From NCBI RefSeq assembly GCF_964642095.1, contig NZ_OZ209244.1, positions 2,232,001 to 2,296,000 on the forward strand: a stretch of 64,000 nt of DNA, written 5' to 3'. The notes below the pieces were generated by a model. That model did not search any database. It saw nothing but the letters and a program-made list of their open reading frames with translations, and was not told the origin of the DNA. This stretch comes from Fretibacterium fastidiosum. GTDB taxonomy: Bacteria; Synergistota; Synergistia; Synergistales; Aminobacteriaceae. How positions within the stretch are numbered: the stretch's first letter is position 1; the number at the start of each line of letters is the position of its first letter. The position numbers and the translations under genes were made by a program. Below are positions 28,402-37,605 of this stretch, one piece after another.

Positions 28402-29115
28402 ATGAGTGACACCAACACGCATTACGAGTCACTTGAACGACTAATTCCAGTACACCTGAAGGACAACCCGGCCCCCTATTATATCGCGAACATCCTGAGG
28501 GAGGCGATCTATCGGGGGACCCTTCCGGAGGGAGAGTCCCTGCATCAGAGCCAGCTGGCGGAACGCCTGAAGGTCAGCCCCATCCCCCTTAGAGAGGCCC
28601 TGCGCCTGCTCGAGATGGAGGGGCTCGTGGACTTTCGCGGGCGGCGCGGCGCCGTGGTCACGGGCCTGACCCTTGCGGAGATGCAGGAGATCTACGAGAT
28701 GATCACGGCGCTCGAAGTCTCCGTCCTGCGCATCGCCTTCCCCAACATCCAACCTTCTGCGATCCTGGAGGCCGGGGCCATGCTGGACAAGATGGAGCGG
28801 GAGATGGACTGCATCTTCTGGCGGGAGCAGAACCTCGTCTTCCACAACCTGCTGTACGACGCCGCCAACCGCCCCAAGACCCTGGACCAGATCGCCCTCC
28901 TGCGCCAGCAGGTGGACCGCTACATCAGGATTCACATGTCCCTCATCCGGGAGGAGTCCCAAAAACAGCACCGGCAGATCCTGGAAGCGGTGAAGGCCCA
29001 CGACGTCGAGGGGGCGCTGGCGGCGTTGACGCGCCACCTCGAGTACACGTCGCGCACCCTGCGGGCCTGCGTCCGAAGGACGAAGAGCAGAAATCACGGC
29101 AAGGAAAAGCCATGA
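28402..29115 (+). CDS. GntR-family (FadR/FCD) transcriptional regulator
   Basis: 237 residues. The N-terminal winged helix (about 25-95) contains GESLHQSQLAERLKVSPIPL then REALRLLEMEGLVDFRGRRG, typical of GntR proteins. The all-helical C-terminal FCD domain (about 100-225) binds a small organic acid or sugar acid with a metal; candidate ligands are in LVFHNLLYDAANRP and KQHRQILEAVKAHD. The effector is unknown. Its stop overlaps the start of the next gene (ATGA), so the two are translationally coupled. Confidence 0.93.
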   Translation: MSDTNTHYESLERLIPVHLKDNPAPYYIANILREAIYRGTLPEGESLHQSQLAERLKVSPIPLREALRLLEMEGLVDFRGRRGAVVTGLTLAEMQEIYEMITALEVSVLRIAFPNIQPSAILEAGAMLDKMEREMDCIFWREQNLVFHNLLYDAANRPKTLDQIALLRQQVDRYIRIHMSLIREESQKQHRQILEAVKAHDVEGALAALTRHLEYTSRTLRACVRRTKSRNHGKEKP

Positions 29116-29447
29116 CGGGAGAGGAAGTGCGAACCGTGGACGAGAAGAGGGAGCCGGGAACGGGCCGACCGAAGGTCCTCATCACGCTGATCGAAAAGCG
29201 GGGGCCGTGCGGCTGCCATCGAGGGCACAAGGTGGGAGACGCCTTCGATTTCGACCGGGATCGGGGAAAGCTCTGCCCCATGGCCCTGCACGCGGGCTTC
29301 CCCTACATCGACATCCTGCGCTACGGCGGGAAGCTCCCCCCCTGCAGGAGCACTGGAGGCGTCGCCTTCTGTTGTCCGGACCCCGACGTGGTCAACGTGT
29401 TCAGCATCTCGGTGAAGCAGGCCGATGAGCTCGCCCCGAAGGCCTGA
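29112..29447 (+). CDS. TIGR04076-like cysteine-rich protein
   Basis: 111 residues. KRGPCGCHRGHKVGDAFDFD, a CPMAL segment, a short LRYGGKLPP stretch and CCPDPDVVNVFSI near the C-terminus fit the pattern I know for the TIGR04076 family, small redox-like or metal-binding proteins of unknown function common in anaerobes. Six cysteines are spread over the chain. It is coupled to a GntR regulator. Confidence 0.75.
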   Translation: MTGEEVRTVDEKREPGTGRPKVLITLIEKRGPCGCHRGHKVGDAFDFDRDRGKLCPMALHAGFPYIDILRYGGKLPPCRSTGGVAFCCPDPDVVNVFSISVKQADELAPKA

Positions 29448-29488
29448 CCCTGAAGGGGAGAGCGGCTCTCGGCCCCACGTTAAAATTT

Positions 29489-29551
29489 CAGGGAAGCGCT
29501 GAATCCTCGATCGCTTTCAACAACTTTTCAAGACGAATCAACGCTTCCCTG
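29489..29551. repeat. Inverted repeat in the leader of the S9 peptidase gene
   Basis: CAGGGAAGCG (29489-29498) and CGCTTCCCTG (29542-29551) are perfect 10-bp arms 43 bases apart. The second arm ends five bases before the GGAGGA ribosome binding site of the gene starting at 29573, so a stem could influence its translation. Confidence 0.45.
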
Positions 29552-29572
29552 GCTGATGGAGGAACGACGTAG

Positions 29573-31528
29573 ATGAAACGACCCGTTGAACAAAAGGACC
29601 TTTTGGACTTCCGCTTTCTCGCGGCGCCGACGTTCTCGCCGGACGGCGGGAAGATCGCCTTCAAGGTCAGCCGCGCGGACGCGGAGAGCAATGGCTACAT
29701 CAAGGACATCTGGCTCCTCAGCCTGCCGTCGGGGGAGGCGCGCCGCCTCACCTCATCGGGCTGCGAGGAGTGCTTCTGCTGGAGCGAGGACGGCGCGTCC
29801 ATCGTCTTCGCGTCCAAGCGCCCTTCGGCCGCCGATCGCGAGGAGGGAAAGGCCGTCACGCGCTTTTACTCCATCGGCATCGACGGCGGCGAGGCGACGC
29901 CGCTCTTCGAGGTCCCCCACGCGGTGTCGGCCATCCGCGCCCTGAAGGCCGGCCGATACCTCCTCACGGCAAACTTCGACCCCGTCCACGACAATCCGGA
30001 GGATGCGGACTTCATGATCTTTGAGCAGGTCCCCTTCATGGCAAACGGCAAGGGGTACATCGGCCAGAGGCGCGTCGGCCTGGCAGCCTGCGACGCCTCG
30101 GGCAAGCTCTCCCGCCTGACCCCTCCCACGATGGACGTGGCCCGCGTCGAGTTGAGCGCGGACGGCGACAGAGCACTCGTCGTAGCCTGCGACTACAAGG
30201 ACGTAAAGCCCCTTGAGAACAGCGTCTATGTGCTGGACCTCAGCACGGGGGCCCTCCGCCTCCTCTCAGGGACCCTGCCCTTTACCTTCAAGTGCGCCGT
30301 CTGGAGCGGGGAATCCATCGTCCTCACCGCGACGGACCACAAGGCGATGGGCGTGAACGAGAACCCGAAGATCTGGCTTCTGGAGGACGGGGAGATGCGC
30401 TGTCTGACGCCGGAGCTGGACGTCAGCTTCGGGCACGCCATCGTCGCCGATACGAGCTATGGCTGTCGGGACCACGAGGGTGCGATCGCCCCTTCAAAGT
30501 CCCTCGGCGTGATCGCCTGCTCCACGGACGCCTTCAAATCGCGGCTCTACGCGCTGGCGCAGGACGGCCGGCTGAAGGTGCTGACCCCTTCCGTCTCCTC
30601 CGTGATCGACTGGGACGTTCACGACGACAGGATCGCCTACGTCGCCTACGAGGGACTGCACCTGCCGGAGCTCTACCTCTATCAGGAGGGGAAGGAGAGG
30701 CGGCTGACCTCCTTCAACGACGCCTTTTTTGAGGAGCACAGGCTGTCGCAGCCCATCCACATCACCTTCAAGGCGGGCGACGGATGGGACCTGGACGGCT
30801 GGTACATGCGCCCGGTCGATGCGCGCGAGGGGGAGCGCTGCCCTGCCATCCTCAACATCCATGGCGGCCCCAAAGCGGCCTTTGGGGACATCTACAACCA
30901 CGAGATGCAGTGCTGGGCCGCAAGGGGGTACGCGGTCATCTACTGCAACCCCAGGGGTGGCGACGGGCGCGGCGGCGAGTTCAGCGACATCCGGGGTCGG
31001 TATGGCGACATCGACTACCGCAACCTGATGGACTTCGCGGACTGGTGCGTCAAGAACCTGGACTTCATCGACGCATCGCGCATGGGGGTGACCGGGGGGT
31101 CCTACGGCGGCTACATGACGAACTGGATCATCACGCAGACGAATCGCTTCAAGGCGGCCGTCTCCCAGCGGAGCATTGCAAATTGGATCTCGAAGTTCGG
31201 CGGCTGTGACATCGGCTATTATTACGTCGAGGATCAGCACCTGGGGACTCCCTGGCGGACCCCGGAGACCGCCTGGCGCGAGTCCCCCGTCGCCCATGCC
31301 GACAAGGCGGACACGCCGACGCTCTTCATCCACTCGACGGAAGATTTTCGCTGCGAGCTGAACCAGGGCTTCCAGATGTTCACGGCGCTCAAGGTCAACG
31401 GCATCGAAGCACGCATGTGCGTCTTCAAGGGTGAGAACCACGAGCTCAGCCGCTCCGGCAGGCCCAGGAACCGACTGGCCCGGCTGCGCGAGATCGCGGG
31501 CTGGTTTGACCGGCACCTCAAGGTGTGA
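29573..31528 (+). CDS. S9 family (prolyl oligopeptidase/acylaminoacyl) peptidase
   Basis: 651 residues without signal peptide, so cytoplasmic. The N-terminal two thirds form a beta-propeller (repeated blade segments such as FSPDGGKIAFKVS and WSEDGASIVFASK). The C-terminal hydrolase has the nucleophile in GVTGGSYGGYMTNW, Asp in HSTEDFRC and His in GENHELSRSGRP, a complete Ser-Asp-His triad. It cleaves short peptides, fitting an amino-acid fermenter. GGAGGA precedes the ATG. Confidence 0.95.
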   Translation: MKRPVEQKDLLDFRFLAAPTFSPDGGKIAFKVSRADAESNGYIKDIWLLSLPSGEARRLTSSGCEECFCWSEDGASIVFASKRPSAADREEGKAVTRFYSIGIDGGEATPLFEVPHAVSAIRALKAGRYLLTANFDPVHDNPEDADFMIFEQVPFMANGKGYIGQRRVGLAACDASGKLSRLTPPTMDVARVELSADGDRALVVACDYKDVKPLENSVYVLDLSTGALRLLSGTLPFTFKCAVWSGESIVLTATDHKAMGVNENPKIWLLEDGEMRCLTPELDVSFGHAIVADTSYGCRDHEGAIAPSKSLGVIACSTDAFKSRLYALAQDGRLKVLTPSVSSVIDWDVHDDRIAYVAYEGLHLPELYLYQEGKERRLTSFNDAFFEEHRLSQPIHITFKAGDGWDLDGWYMRPVDAREGERCPAILNIHGGPKAAFGDIYNHEMQCWAARGYAVIYCNPRGGDGRGGEFSDIRGRYGDIDYRNLMDFADWCVKNLDFIDASRMGVTGGSYGGYMTNWIITQTNRFKAAVSQRSIANWISKFGGCDIGYYYVEDQHLGTPWRTPETAWRESPVAHADKADTPTLFIHSTEDFRCELNQGFQMFTALKVNGIEARMCVFKGENHELSRSGRPRNRLARLREIAGWFDRHLKV

Positions 31529-31552
31529 CGCGCGCCTCGCGACGACGCCCTT

Positions 31553-31588
31553 AACGACGTGGCTTCCCGTGAAGCCGCGTCGTTTTTT
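31553..31588 (+). terminator. Terminator of the S9 peptidase gene
   Basis: A 14-position stem AACGACGTGGCTTC/GAAGCCGCGTCGTT with one G-U pair and a 4-base loop, followed by a T-run. Confidence 0.9.
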
Positions 31589-31589
31589 A

Positions 31590-31604
31590 TTGTACAATGT
31601 ACAA
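31590..31604. promoter_or_regulatory. Palindrome upstream of the flavodiiron gene (possible operator)
   Basis: TTGTACAATGTACAA has 7-bp perfect arms around one base. It lies immediately after the terminator and about 78 bases before the flavodiiron start. TACAAT inside it could also serve as a -10. The shape resembles sites bound by dimeric winged-helix repressors; the binding protein is unknown. Confidence 0.4.
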
Positions 31605-31681
31605 AGCACCCTGGCTCCACAGGGTTGAGGGGTGCGTTCGGATCGTTCGTTGCAGGGATTTCCGGAAAGAGGGGCTTTTTA

Positions 31682-32887
31682 ATGTACAAGGCGATACCGG
31701 TCAATAAGGACACGTGGTGGGTTGGCGTCAACGATTGCTCGACGGACCGCTTCGAGGCGTTGTGGTCGTTGCCGAATGGGGTTGCGTACAACGCCTACGT
31801 CGTCCTGGGGGAGAGGACGGCGGCCATCGACACCGTCAAGGGCCCGTGGGGCGACGAGTACGCGCACAAGCTGGGGGAGGCGCTGGGCGGCCGGGACCTC
31901 GACTACCTCGTGGTCAACCACATGGAGCCGGACCACTCCGGGCTGATCCTGGAGCTTCGCAGGCGCTGGCCCAACCTTCAGATCGTGGGCAACGCGAAGA
32001 CCCTGCCCCTCCTGAAGGGGTATTACGGCGTGGATGCCCAAACCCTTGTCGTGGCGGACGGCGACACGCTGGACCTGGGGGGACACGTCCTGAAGTTTAC
32101 GACGATCCCCATGGTGCACTGGCCGGAGAGCATGGTGACCTTCGACGCATCGACGGGGGTGCTCTTCTCCAACGACGCCTTTGGCGGCTTCGGCGCCCAC
32201 GAGGGCGGGCTCTTTGACGACCAGCGGGAGCGCCCCCGCTGGGAGGACGACATGCTGCGCTACTACGCGGCGATCCTGGGGCGGTATTCGAGCGGCGTTC
32301 AGGTGGCCCTGAAGAAGCTGGGAGGGCTTCCCATCAAGAACATATTCCCTGCTCACGGCACCCTGTTTCGTGCCAACCCTCAACAGGTGGTCGACCTCTA
32401 CGACCGTTGGAGCCGATGCGATACCGAGCGCGGCGCGGTGGTCGTCTACGGCTCCATGTACGGCAACACGCGGCGCATGGCCGAGGCCGTGTGTACGGGC
32501 ATCTCGGAAAGCGGCGTCAAGGAGATTCGCCTCTGCGACGCATCCCGCACGGAAGCGGGGTTCATCCTCAGGGACATCTGGCGCTACCGTGGCCTGGCGC
32601 TCCTGAGCTGCACCTACAACATGCTGCTCTTCCCTCCCATCGAGGCCCTCTGCTCCAAGCTGCTCAACCGGATGCCGAAGAACCACGTCCTGGGGATCGC
32701 GGGCAGCTACAGCTGGGCCAGCGGCGCGTTCCCTGCGCTGCGGGCGTTTGCGGAGAAGGCCAAGCTCGATCGCGCGGAACCCGACGTCGAGGTCTTCACC
32801 TCCCCCACCGCGGAGGACCTTGCGCGGTGCGAGGCGATGGGGAGGGACCTGGGGACAAAGGTCATCGCTCAGACGGAAGATCGGTGA
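31682..32887 (+). CDS. A-type flavodiiron protein (FprA family)
   Basis: 401 residues from the ATG at 31682. The metallo-beta-lactamase-like half has the di-iron ligands in NHMEPDHSG, PMVHWPESM, FSNDAFGG and FPAHGTLFR. The C-terminal flavodoxin domain (from about 255) begins VVVYGSMYGNTRRMAEAV, the FMN phosphate loop. Such proteins reduce O2 to water or NO to N2O, taking electrons from rubredoxin; a rubredoxin gene lies 13 kb away at 45986. It protects strict anaerobes from oxygen and nitric oxide. Confidence 0.95.
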   Translation: MYKAIPVNKDTWWVGVNDCSTDRFEALWSLPNGVAYNAYVVLGERTAAIDTVKGPWGDEYAHKLGEALGGRDLDYLVVNHMEPDHSGLILELRRRWPNLQIVGNAKTLPLLKGYYGVDAQTLVVADGDTLDLGGHVLKFTTIPMVHWPESMVTFDASTGVLFSNDAFGGFGAHEGGLFDDQRERPRWEDDMLRYYAAILGRYSSGVQVALKKLGGLPIKNIFPAHGTLFRANPQQVVDLYDRWSRCDTERGAVVVYGSMYGNTRRMAEAVCTGISESGVKEIRLCDASRTEAGFILRDIWRYRGLALLSCTYNMLLFPPIEALCSKLLNRMPKNHVLGIAGSYSWASGAFPALRAFAEKAKLDRAEPDVEVFTSPTAEDLARCEAMGRDLGTKVIAQTEDR

Positions 32888-32902
32888 AGCGGGCTGCGTT
32901 CG

Positions 32903-33844
32903 ATGCGCCTCAAACGCCTTCTCATGGAGCTCCTGCGCTTCGGGGTTTCCATCCTCTGCCTGGTCTGCGCCTTCAGGGGCGTTCCGCTGTCAGACCTCTG
33001 GGACCTTCTGCGCCAACTCCCGCCGCTCCCGATCGCTGCGGCGATCCTGACGTCGTTCCTGGCCTACGCCGCCATGGGCGTCCGGCTCATGGGAATGCGC
33101 CGTCCGCGCCTCGCCTTTCGCTCGACCTTCCCCGCCTCCCTCGTGGGGCTGGCGGTCAACAACGTGCTGCCGGCCAAGGCGGGCGAGGCGGCCAAGGCGG
33201 CGTGGATCGGACGCGGCGCGGGCATGAAGCTGGACGAGGCCATGGGGCTCATCTTCTTTGAGCGGTTCTTCGACGTCAACATGCTGACGCTGCTCAGCCT
33301 CTGGTTCATGGTGAAGGCGGAGCAGCAGCGTTACGCCCTTCCGCTCGTCGCCTGTCTCGCGGCAGGGTGGCTGTTCCTCCTGGCGCTCCGGGCCCGTCCG
33401 GCCTGGTGGCGGCGCCTGGAGCGTCTCCCGCTCCCCGGAGGACTGTCCGCGTTCCTGGCGCGCTTCCTGGGCGCGGTCACGGCACAGATGACGCCTGGGC
33501 GCATCCTCTGGATGCTGTGCAGTTCCGCCGCGCTGTGGGCCCTCTACGCGCTGCAGGTCGGCATCGTCCTGAACGGAGCCGCAGGGCTGGGGCTCCGCTG
33601 GACCGACGCGCTGGGCGTCTTTGCGTTGAGCAGCCTGGGGATGCTCCTTCCCTCCTCCCCCGGAGCCCTTGGCGTCTACGAGGCCGTTGCCGTTGCGGCC
33701 CTGACGTCCTACGGAGTGCCCAGGGACCAGGCCCTGGCCGCGGCACTGGCGGATCACATGGTGCAGTTTATCCCCGTCACGGCAGCGGGGGGGCTGGTCC
33801 TGCTCCTCTGCCCGTTGAGGGGGAAAGGACAGGCGCGGGCCTAA
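32903..33844 (+). CDS. Lysylphosphatidylglycerol-synthase-type membrane protein (UPF0104/AglD-like)
   Basis: 313 residues with about eight membrane helices. NNVLPAKAGEAAKAAWIGRG and LLPSSPGALGVYEAVAV are the two conserved regions of this flippase-like family (PF03706 type). It lacks the catalytic domain of MprF, so a role in lipid flipping or polyprenyl-sugar transport is more likely than lysinylation. It follows the flavodiiron gene by 15 bases, and may simply be co-transcribed. Confidence 0.85.
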   Translation: MRLKRLLMELLRFGVSILCLVCAFRGVPLSDLWDLLRQLPPLPIAAAILTSFLAYAAMGVRLMGMRRPRLAFRSTFPASLVGLAVNNVLPAKAGEAAKAAWIGRGAGMKLDEAMGLIFFERFFDVNMLTLLSLWFMVKAEQQRYALPLVACLAAGWLFLLALRARPAWWRRLERLPLPGGLSAFLARFLGAVTAQMTPGRILWMLCSSAALWALYALQVGIVLNGAAGLGLRWTDALGVFALSSLGMLLPSSPGALGVYEAVAVAALTSYGVPRDQALAAALADHMVQFIPVTAAGGLVLLLCPLRGKGQARA

Positions 33845-33866
33845 TGTTTAAAGAAGGGCAAGAAAG

Positions 33867-33906
33867 GCCCCCCTGCAAGGGGGGCTGCCCCGAAGGGGCT
33901 GGGGGG
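33867..33906. repeat. Palindromic intergenic repeat unit, copy 1
   Basis: GCCCCCC-TGCAA-GGGGGGC is followed by GCCCC-GAA-GGGGC and then GGGGGG. A diverged copy in reverse orientation is at 46861-46893, which suggests a dispersed REP-like element. Here it may double as a terminator for the plus-strand gene before it and for galU. Confidence 0.55.
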
Positions 33907-33927
33907 TGTTGAGTAGGCTAAGAGCAA

Positions 33928-33972
33928 ACCCCTCCGCCGCCCTTGGCGGCACCTCCCCTTTCAGGGGAGGCA
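33928..33972. repeat. Second palindromic intergenic unit
   Basis: CCCCTCC, then the hairpin GCCGCC-CTT-GGCGGC, then CCTCCCC-TTTCA-GGGGAGG. It lies 21 bases after the first unit. Paired hairpins of this make are common as dispersed repeats in gut and oral anaerobes, by memory. Confidence 0.5.
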
Positions 33973-34046
33973 ATCCACATTAGACACGATTTGGTATAAG
34001 CCCGCGCCGCGCCTCAGACGTCCCTTCCCCTGCACTGGAGCTTCCC

Positions 34047-34901
34047 TTAAAGGGCTCCCTTTACGAGGTTCAGGACGACGTCCCGTAGAGATGGGTCCTC
34101 CAGGGCGAGCTGCACGTTGGCCGCCAGCCATCCTGCCTGAGTGCCGCAGTCGAAGCGGCGCCCCTCATACGCGACGCCCCAAACCGGCTCCACGGCAGCC
34201 AGCCGGCGCAGGGCGTCGGTCAGCTGGATCTCGCCGCCCGCTCCGACCTGCCCCTCCGCCAGGAGGGGGAAGATCGAGGGCGAGAGGACGTAACGCCCCA
34301 TGATGGCGTAGCGCCCCGGCGCGTCGGCCAGAGTGGGCTTCTCCACCATGTCGTGAATGCGATGCAGCCCGTTGCCCAGATCCTCCGAACTGACGATGCC
34401 GTAACGGGACACGTCCTTCGGCGGCACGAGCTCCAGCGCCACGACGCTTCCCCCGAGGCGCTGATGCACCTCGATCAGCTGAGCCATGACGGGCCGTTCG
34501 CTGATAAAGACGTCATCCGGCAGGAGGACGCCGAAGTACCCATCGCGGCAGAAGGATTCCCCGCAGAGCACGGCATGCCCAAGCCCCAGGGGTTCCCGCT
34601 GGCGAACGTAGAGGATGTCCGCGAGGTTCGATATCTTCAGCATCATCTCGTAGAGGGCTTCCTTGCCTCTGGACTTCAGGAGCTGCTCCAGCTCAAAGGA
34701 GCGGTCGAAGTAGTCCTCGATGGATCGCTTCGCGCGTCCCGTGATCATGATGATGCCGGGGCAGCCCGAGGCAAGCGCCTCCTCAACGCCGTAGGAGATG
34801 ATCGGGCGGTTGACCAGCGGCAGCATCTCCTTGGCGATCTCCTTGGTGACGGGCAGAAATCGCGTCCCCAATCCCGCTACGGGGAACAGGCACTTCGTCA
34901 C
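34047..34901 (-). CDS. galU: UTP-glucose-1-phosphate uridylyltransferase
   Basis: 284 residues. FPVAGLGTRFLPVTKEIAKE is the nucleotide-binding loop, VLLPDDVF the metal-binding Asp region, and VEKPTLADAPGRYAIMGRYV the substrate loop. It makes UDP-glucose for glycolipids and capsule. It is the last gene of the minus-strand run beginning with dnaX, 80 bases after glmM. Confidence 0.96.
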   Translation of the reverse strand: MTKCLFPVAGLGTRFLPVTKEIAKEMLPLVNRPIISYGVEEALASGCPGIIMITGRAKRSIEDYFDRSFELEQLLKSRGKEALYEMMLKISNLADILYVRQREPLGLGHAVLCGESFCRDGYFGVLLPDDVFISERPVMAQLIEVHQRLGGSVVALELVPPKDVSRYGIVSSEDLGNGLHRIHDMVEKPTLADAPGRYAIMGRYVLSPSIFPLLAEGQVGAGGEIQLTDALRRLAAVEPVWGVAYEGRRFDCGTQAGWLAANVQLALEDPSLRDVVLNLVKGAL

Positions 34902-34981
34902 ATTGGACCTCTGATCTATGATCCTTCCCCCTCCTTTCGTTCCGCTCGTTCCGCCTCGGTGGGGCTGACGGGATGCCGCGT

Positions 34982-36331
34982 TCAGCAGACGCCCCGCAGC
35001 CGCTCGATCAGCAGGTTCGACATCTCCTCGACCAGCGACAGCTCGCTGGCCTCAACGAGGATCCGCAGGAGTGGCTCCGTGCCGGAGGGGCGGATGAAGA
35101 TGCGTCCCCTGCCCTCCATGCGGGCCTGGGCCTCCGCGGCGATGTCGTTGATGCGGTCCAGGTCCAGCCGATCGCGGGACCTCAGGGTCAGGTTGGAGAG
35201 CTTTTGAGGGTATCGGCCGAAGCGGTCCACCAGGGTGTCCACGTCCTCGCCCAGCGCACGGACCGCGTTCAGGAACAGGAGTGCGGTGCAGAGGCCGTCC
35301 CCCGTGCTGGTGAAGGCATCTGCGATGATGTGTCCGGACTGTTCCCCGCCCAGGCGGGCCCCCTCCCGCAGCATCGTCTCCAGCACGTACCGGTCCCCCA
35401 CGGGGCACCGAAAGACCCCGACGCCCTCGCGCTTCAGGTGCTCCTCAAGGGCTATGTTGCTCATCACTGTCATGGCGACGCCGCTGCCCAACAGCCCCTC
35501 CCCAGCAAGCCAGCGCGCCAGCACCCAGAGGATGATATCGCCGTCGATCACGCGGCCCCGCGAGTCCACAGCCAGCGCCCGGTCGGCGTCCCCGTCGAAG
35601 GCGAACCCGATCCGGCACCCGAAGTCCGTGACGCAGTTTCCAATGTGGCGCATGTGCATCACGCCCACGCCCTCGTTGATGTTCATCCCGTCGGGGTCCG
35701 CTCCGATCAGCCGCCACGCGGCGTTCAGGCGTTCGATGAGCGTCGGCATCACCGTCCCCGCCGCGCCGTGCGCGCAGTCGAACACGATGCCGGACTTCGT
35801 TGCCTCGTGGTCCTTCAGCATGGAGGCGAGGTGCTCCGCGTAGCTGTGGACGATGTGCGGGATCTGACGGACCTCGCCGACGGAGGCGCCCGTCGGGCGC
35901 CAGTCGTCCGTGAGGTTGTCCCCGATGTACTCCTCGATGCTCAGCTCGGAGTCGTCGGACAGCTTCCTGCCGTCGCGATCCAGGAACTTGATGCCGTTGT
36001 ACTCCGCCGGATTGTGCGAGGCGCTGATCACCGCCCCGCCGTCCACCGTCAGCCGGCGGACCGCGTAGCTGACGCCGGGCGTCGGGATAATGCCCAGGGA
36101 GAGCACCTCCGCGCCCGCGGAGGTCATGCCCGCGGCCAGAGCCCCTTCCAGCATCATGCCGCTGCGCCGCGTGTCGCGCCCCAGGACGATGCGCGGCTTG
36201 GGAGTGCCCCGTTCCGCCATGAACAGGATGAAGGCCCGGCCCAGCCTCAACGCCATCTCCGGCGTCATCCCCCCTTTATTGGCGACGTCGCGGACGCCAT
36301 CCGTGCCAAACAACACTCTCTTGCTCTTCAT
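34982..36331 (-). CDS. glmM: Phosphoglucosamine mutase
   Basis: 449 residues from the ATG at 36331, behind GAGG. FGTDGVRDVANKGGMTPEMA opens the chain, the phosphoserine is in GRDTRRSGMMLEG near residue 100, the magnesium loop is FDGDADRALAVD and the phosphate-binding tail is IRPSGTEPLLRI. It makes glucosamine-1-phosphate for peptidoglycan. It follows cdaA and cdaR, the usual c-di-AMP trio. Confidence 0.96.
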   Translation of the reverse strand: MKSKRVLFGTDGVRDVANKGGMTPEMALRLGRAFILFMAERGTPKPRIVLGRDTRRSGMMLEGALAAGMTSAGAEVLSLGIIPTPGVSYAVRRLTVDGGAVISASHNPAEYNGIKFLDRDGRKLSDDSELSIEEYIGDNLTDDWRPTGASVGEVRQIPHIVHSYAEHLASMLKDHEATKSGIVFDCAHGAAGTVMPTLIERLNAAWRLIGADPDGMNINEGVGVMHMRHIGNCVTDFGCRIGFAFDGDADRALAVDSRGRVIDGDIILWVLARWLAGEGLLGSGVAMTVMSNIALEEHLKREGVGVFRCPVGDRYVLETMLREGARLGGEQSGHIIADAFTSTGDGLCTALLFLNAVRALGEDVDTLVDRFGRYPQKLSNLTLRSRDRLDLDRINDIAAEAQARMEGRGRIFIRPSGTEPLLRILVEASELSLVEEMSNLLIERLRGVC

Positions 36332-36342
36332 AAAGGACGACC

Positions 36343-37575
36343 TCACCATCTTTTCAGATTCTCAGCCGCGTTGACGGTCACCGTGGAAGGTTCGATTTTT
36401 ATCACGCGAAAATCGGCGGAAGCGACCTCGGCCCTGAGGGCCAGGTCCGCCGGAGTTATAAAGATACTTGAAAGATCGACGTACAGGTTCAGCCCCACGC
36501 TTTCCGGCGTGACCTCCTCCACTCGTGAGGGCGTCCCCTCGATGACGACGGAGGCGGAGGACGGCGAGACGACCCACTGGTCGGCCTCCGAGCCGCGGAT
36601 TTGGACGGGGACGTTGGTCAGCTGCTTTCCGGCCTTCAACTCGCCGAGCGTCACCGTGAGGCGCACGGACTTCACCCCGGACAACTCCGCCCCCTTCGGA
36701 GCGCGCAGGGGGACGATGAGCGTCTGATCCGCCGAGAGCAGCGAGATGTCCACCGTCTCCGTATCCACCGCCGTAATCTTCGCCAGGACGGAAGAGCGCC
36801 CTTCCACCTGGGCCTCCAGGGGGTCCGTCAGGACGGACTTGACCTCGTGGTCCCGGTCCGGGTTGCCGCTGAGCCTCGCATTGATCGGCACCATCTTCTT
36901 TGGAAGGCCGCGCACCAGGGCTCCCCGGACCCTCGCCTGAGAGGGGTCCAGGGCAACGCTGTCCTCGAAGGGCTCCGATTGGACGAACTTGACGGGCAGG
37001 AGCAGCTCCTTCCCCAGCTGCAGCTCGGCGACGGTCGGCATCACCTGAAGGGCCCCCACCTTCGCGATGTCCCCCTCGGACCCGCGGACGGTAACCTCTT
37101 TGGGAAGCACCTCGACCCCCTCCAGGTACTGCCCCTCCGGTATATCCTGCGGCAGGACGACCTCGACGGACATGCGCCGCGAGGCCTGGCGCACGGGCTC
37201 CACCACGACCTGAGAGGGCACGCAGGAGACCAGCGTGATGTCGGGGGGAAGGCTCACGTTGACGTTCTGCGTGTAGCGGATGCCGCCGACGAGGTTCTTG
37301 GCGTCCACGAAGCAGGATACGAGGCCGTAGTCGAGCCTGGCCATCGCCTTCTCCGGGCCCCTGATCTCCACGTCCACCTCGGCGACCCTGCTGCGGAGCA
37401 TCAGCTGGGAATCCAGGAAGCGGTATTCAAGGGGGGAGGAGAACTTCTGCGTCACGTAGACGCCCTCATCGTTTTCCGTAACGTAAAACCACATCAAAAG
37501 GGCCGTGGCGACGGATATGGTCCACAGCGCCCAGGGTGAGGTCAAAATTTCATCGATTCTTCTAGCCGATTTCAT
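36343..37575 (-). CDS. cdaR: YbbR-domain protein, CdaA regulator
   Basis: 410 residues. One N-terminal membrane helix (SPWALWTISVATALLMWFYV) anchors an extracytoplasmic region of about four YbbR repeats, seen as recurring V.V..P..V.V.G segments. It modulates the adjacent diadenylate cyclase CdaA. The stop lies 11 bases before the glmM ATG. Confidence 0.9.
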   Translation of the reverse strand: MKSARRIDEILTSPWALWTISVATALLMWFYVTENDEGVYVTQKFSSPLEYRFLDSQLMLRSRVAEVDVEIRGPEKAMARLDYGLVSCFVDAKNLVGGIRYTQNVNVSLPPDITLVSCVPSQVVVEPVRQASRRMSVEVVLPQDIPEGQYLEGVEVLPKEVTVRGSEGDIAKVGALQVMPTVAELQLGKELLLPVKFVQSEPFEDSVALDPSQARVRGALVRGLPKKMVPINARLSGNPDRDHEVKSVLTDPLEAQVEGRSSVLAKITAVDTETVDISLLSADQTLIVPLRAPKGAELSGVKSVRLTVTLGELKAGKQLTNVPVQIRGSEADQWVVSPSSASVVIEGTPSRVEEVTPESVGLNLYVDLSSIFITPADLALRAEVASADFRVIKIEPSTVTVNAAENLKRW

Positions 37576-37605
37576 GATATGCCGTCCATCCTGTATCCGT
37601 TCTGC

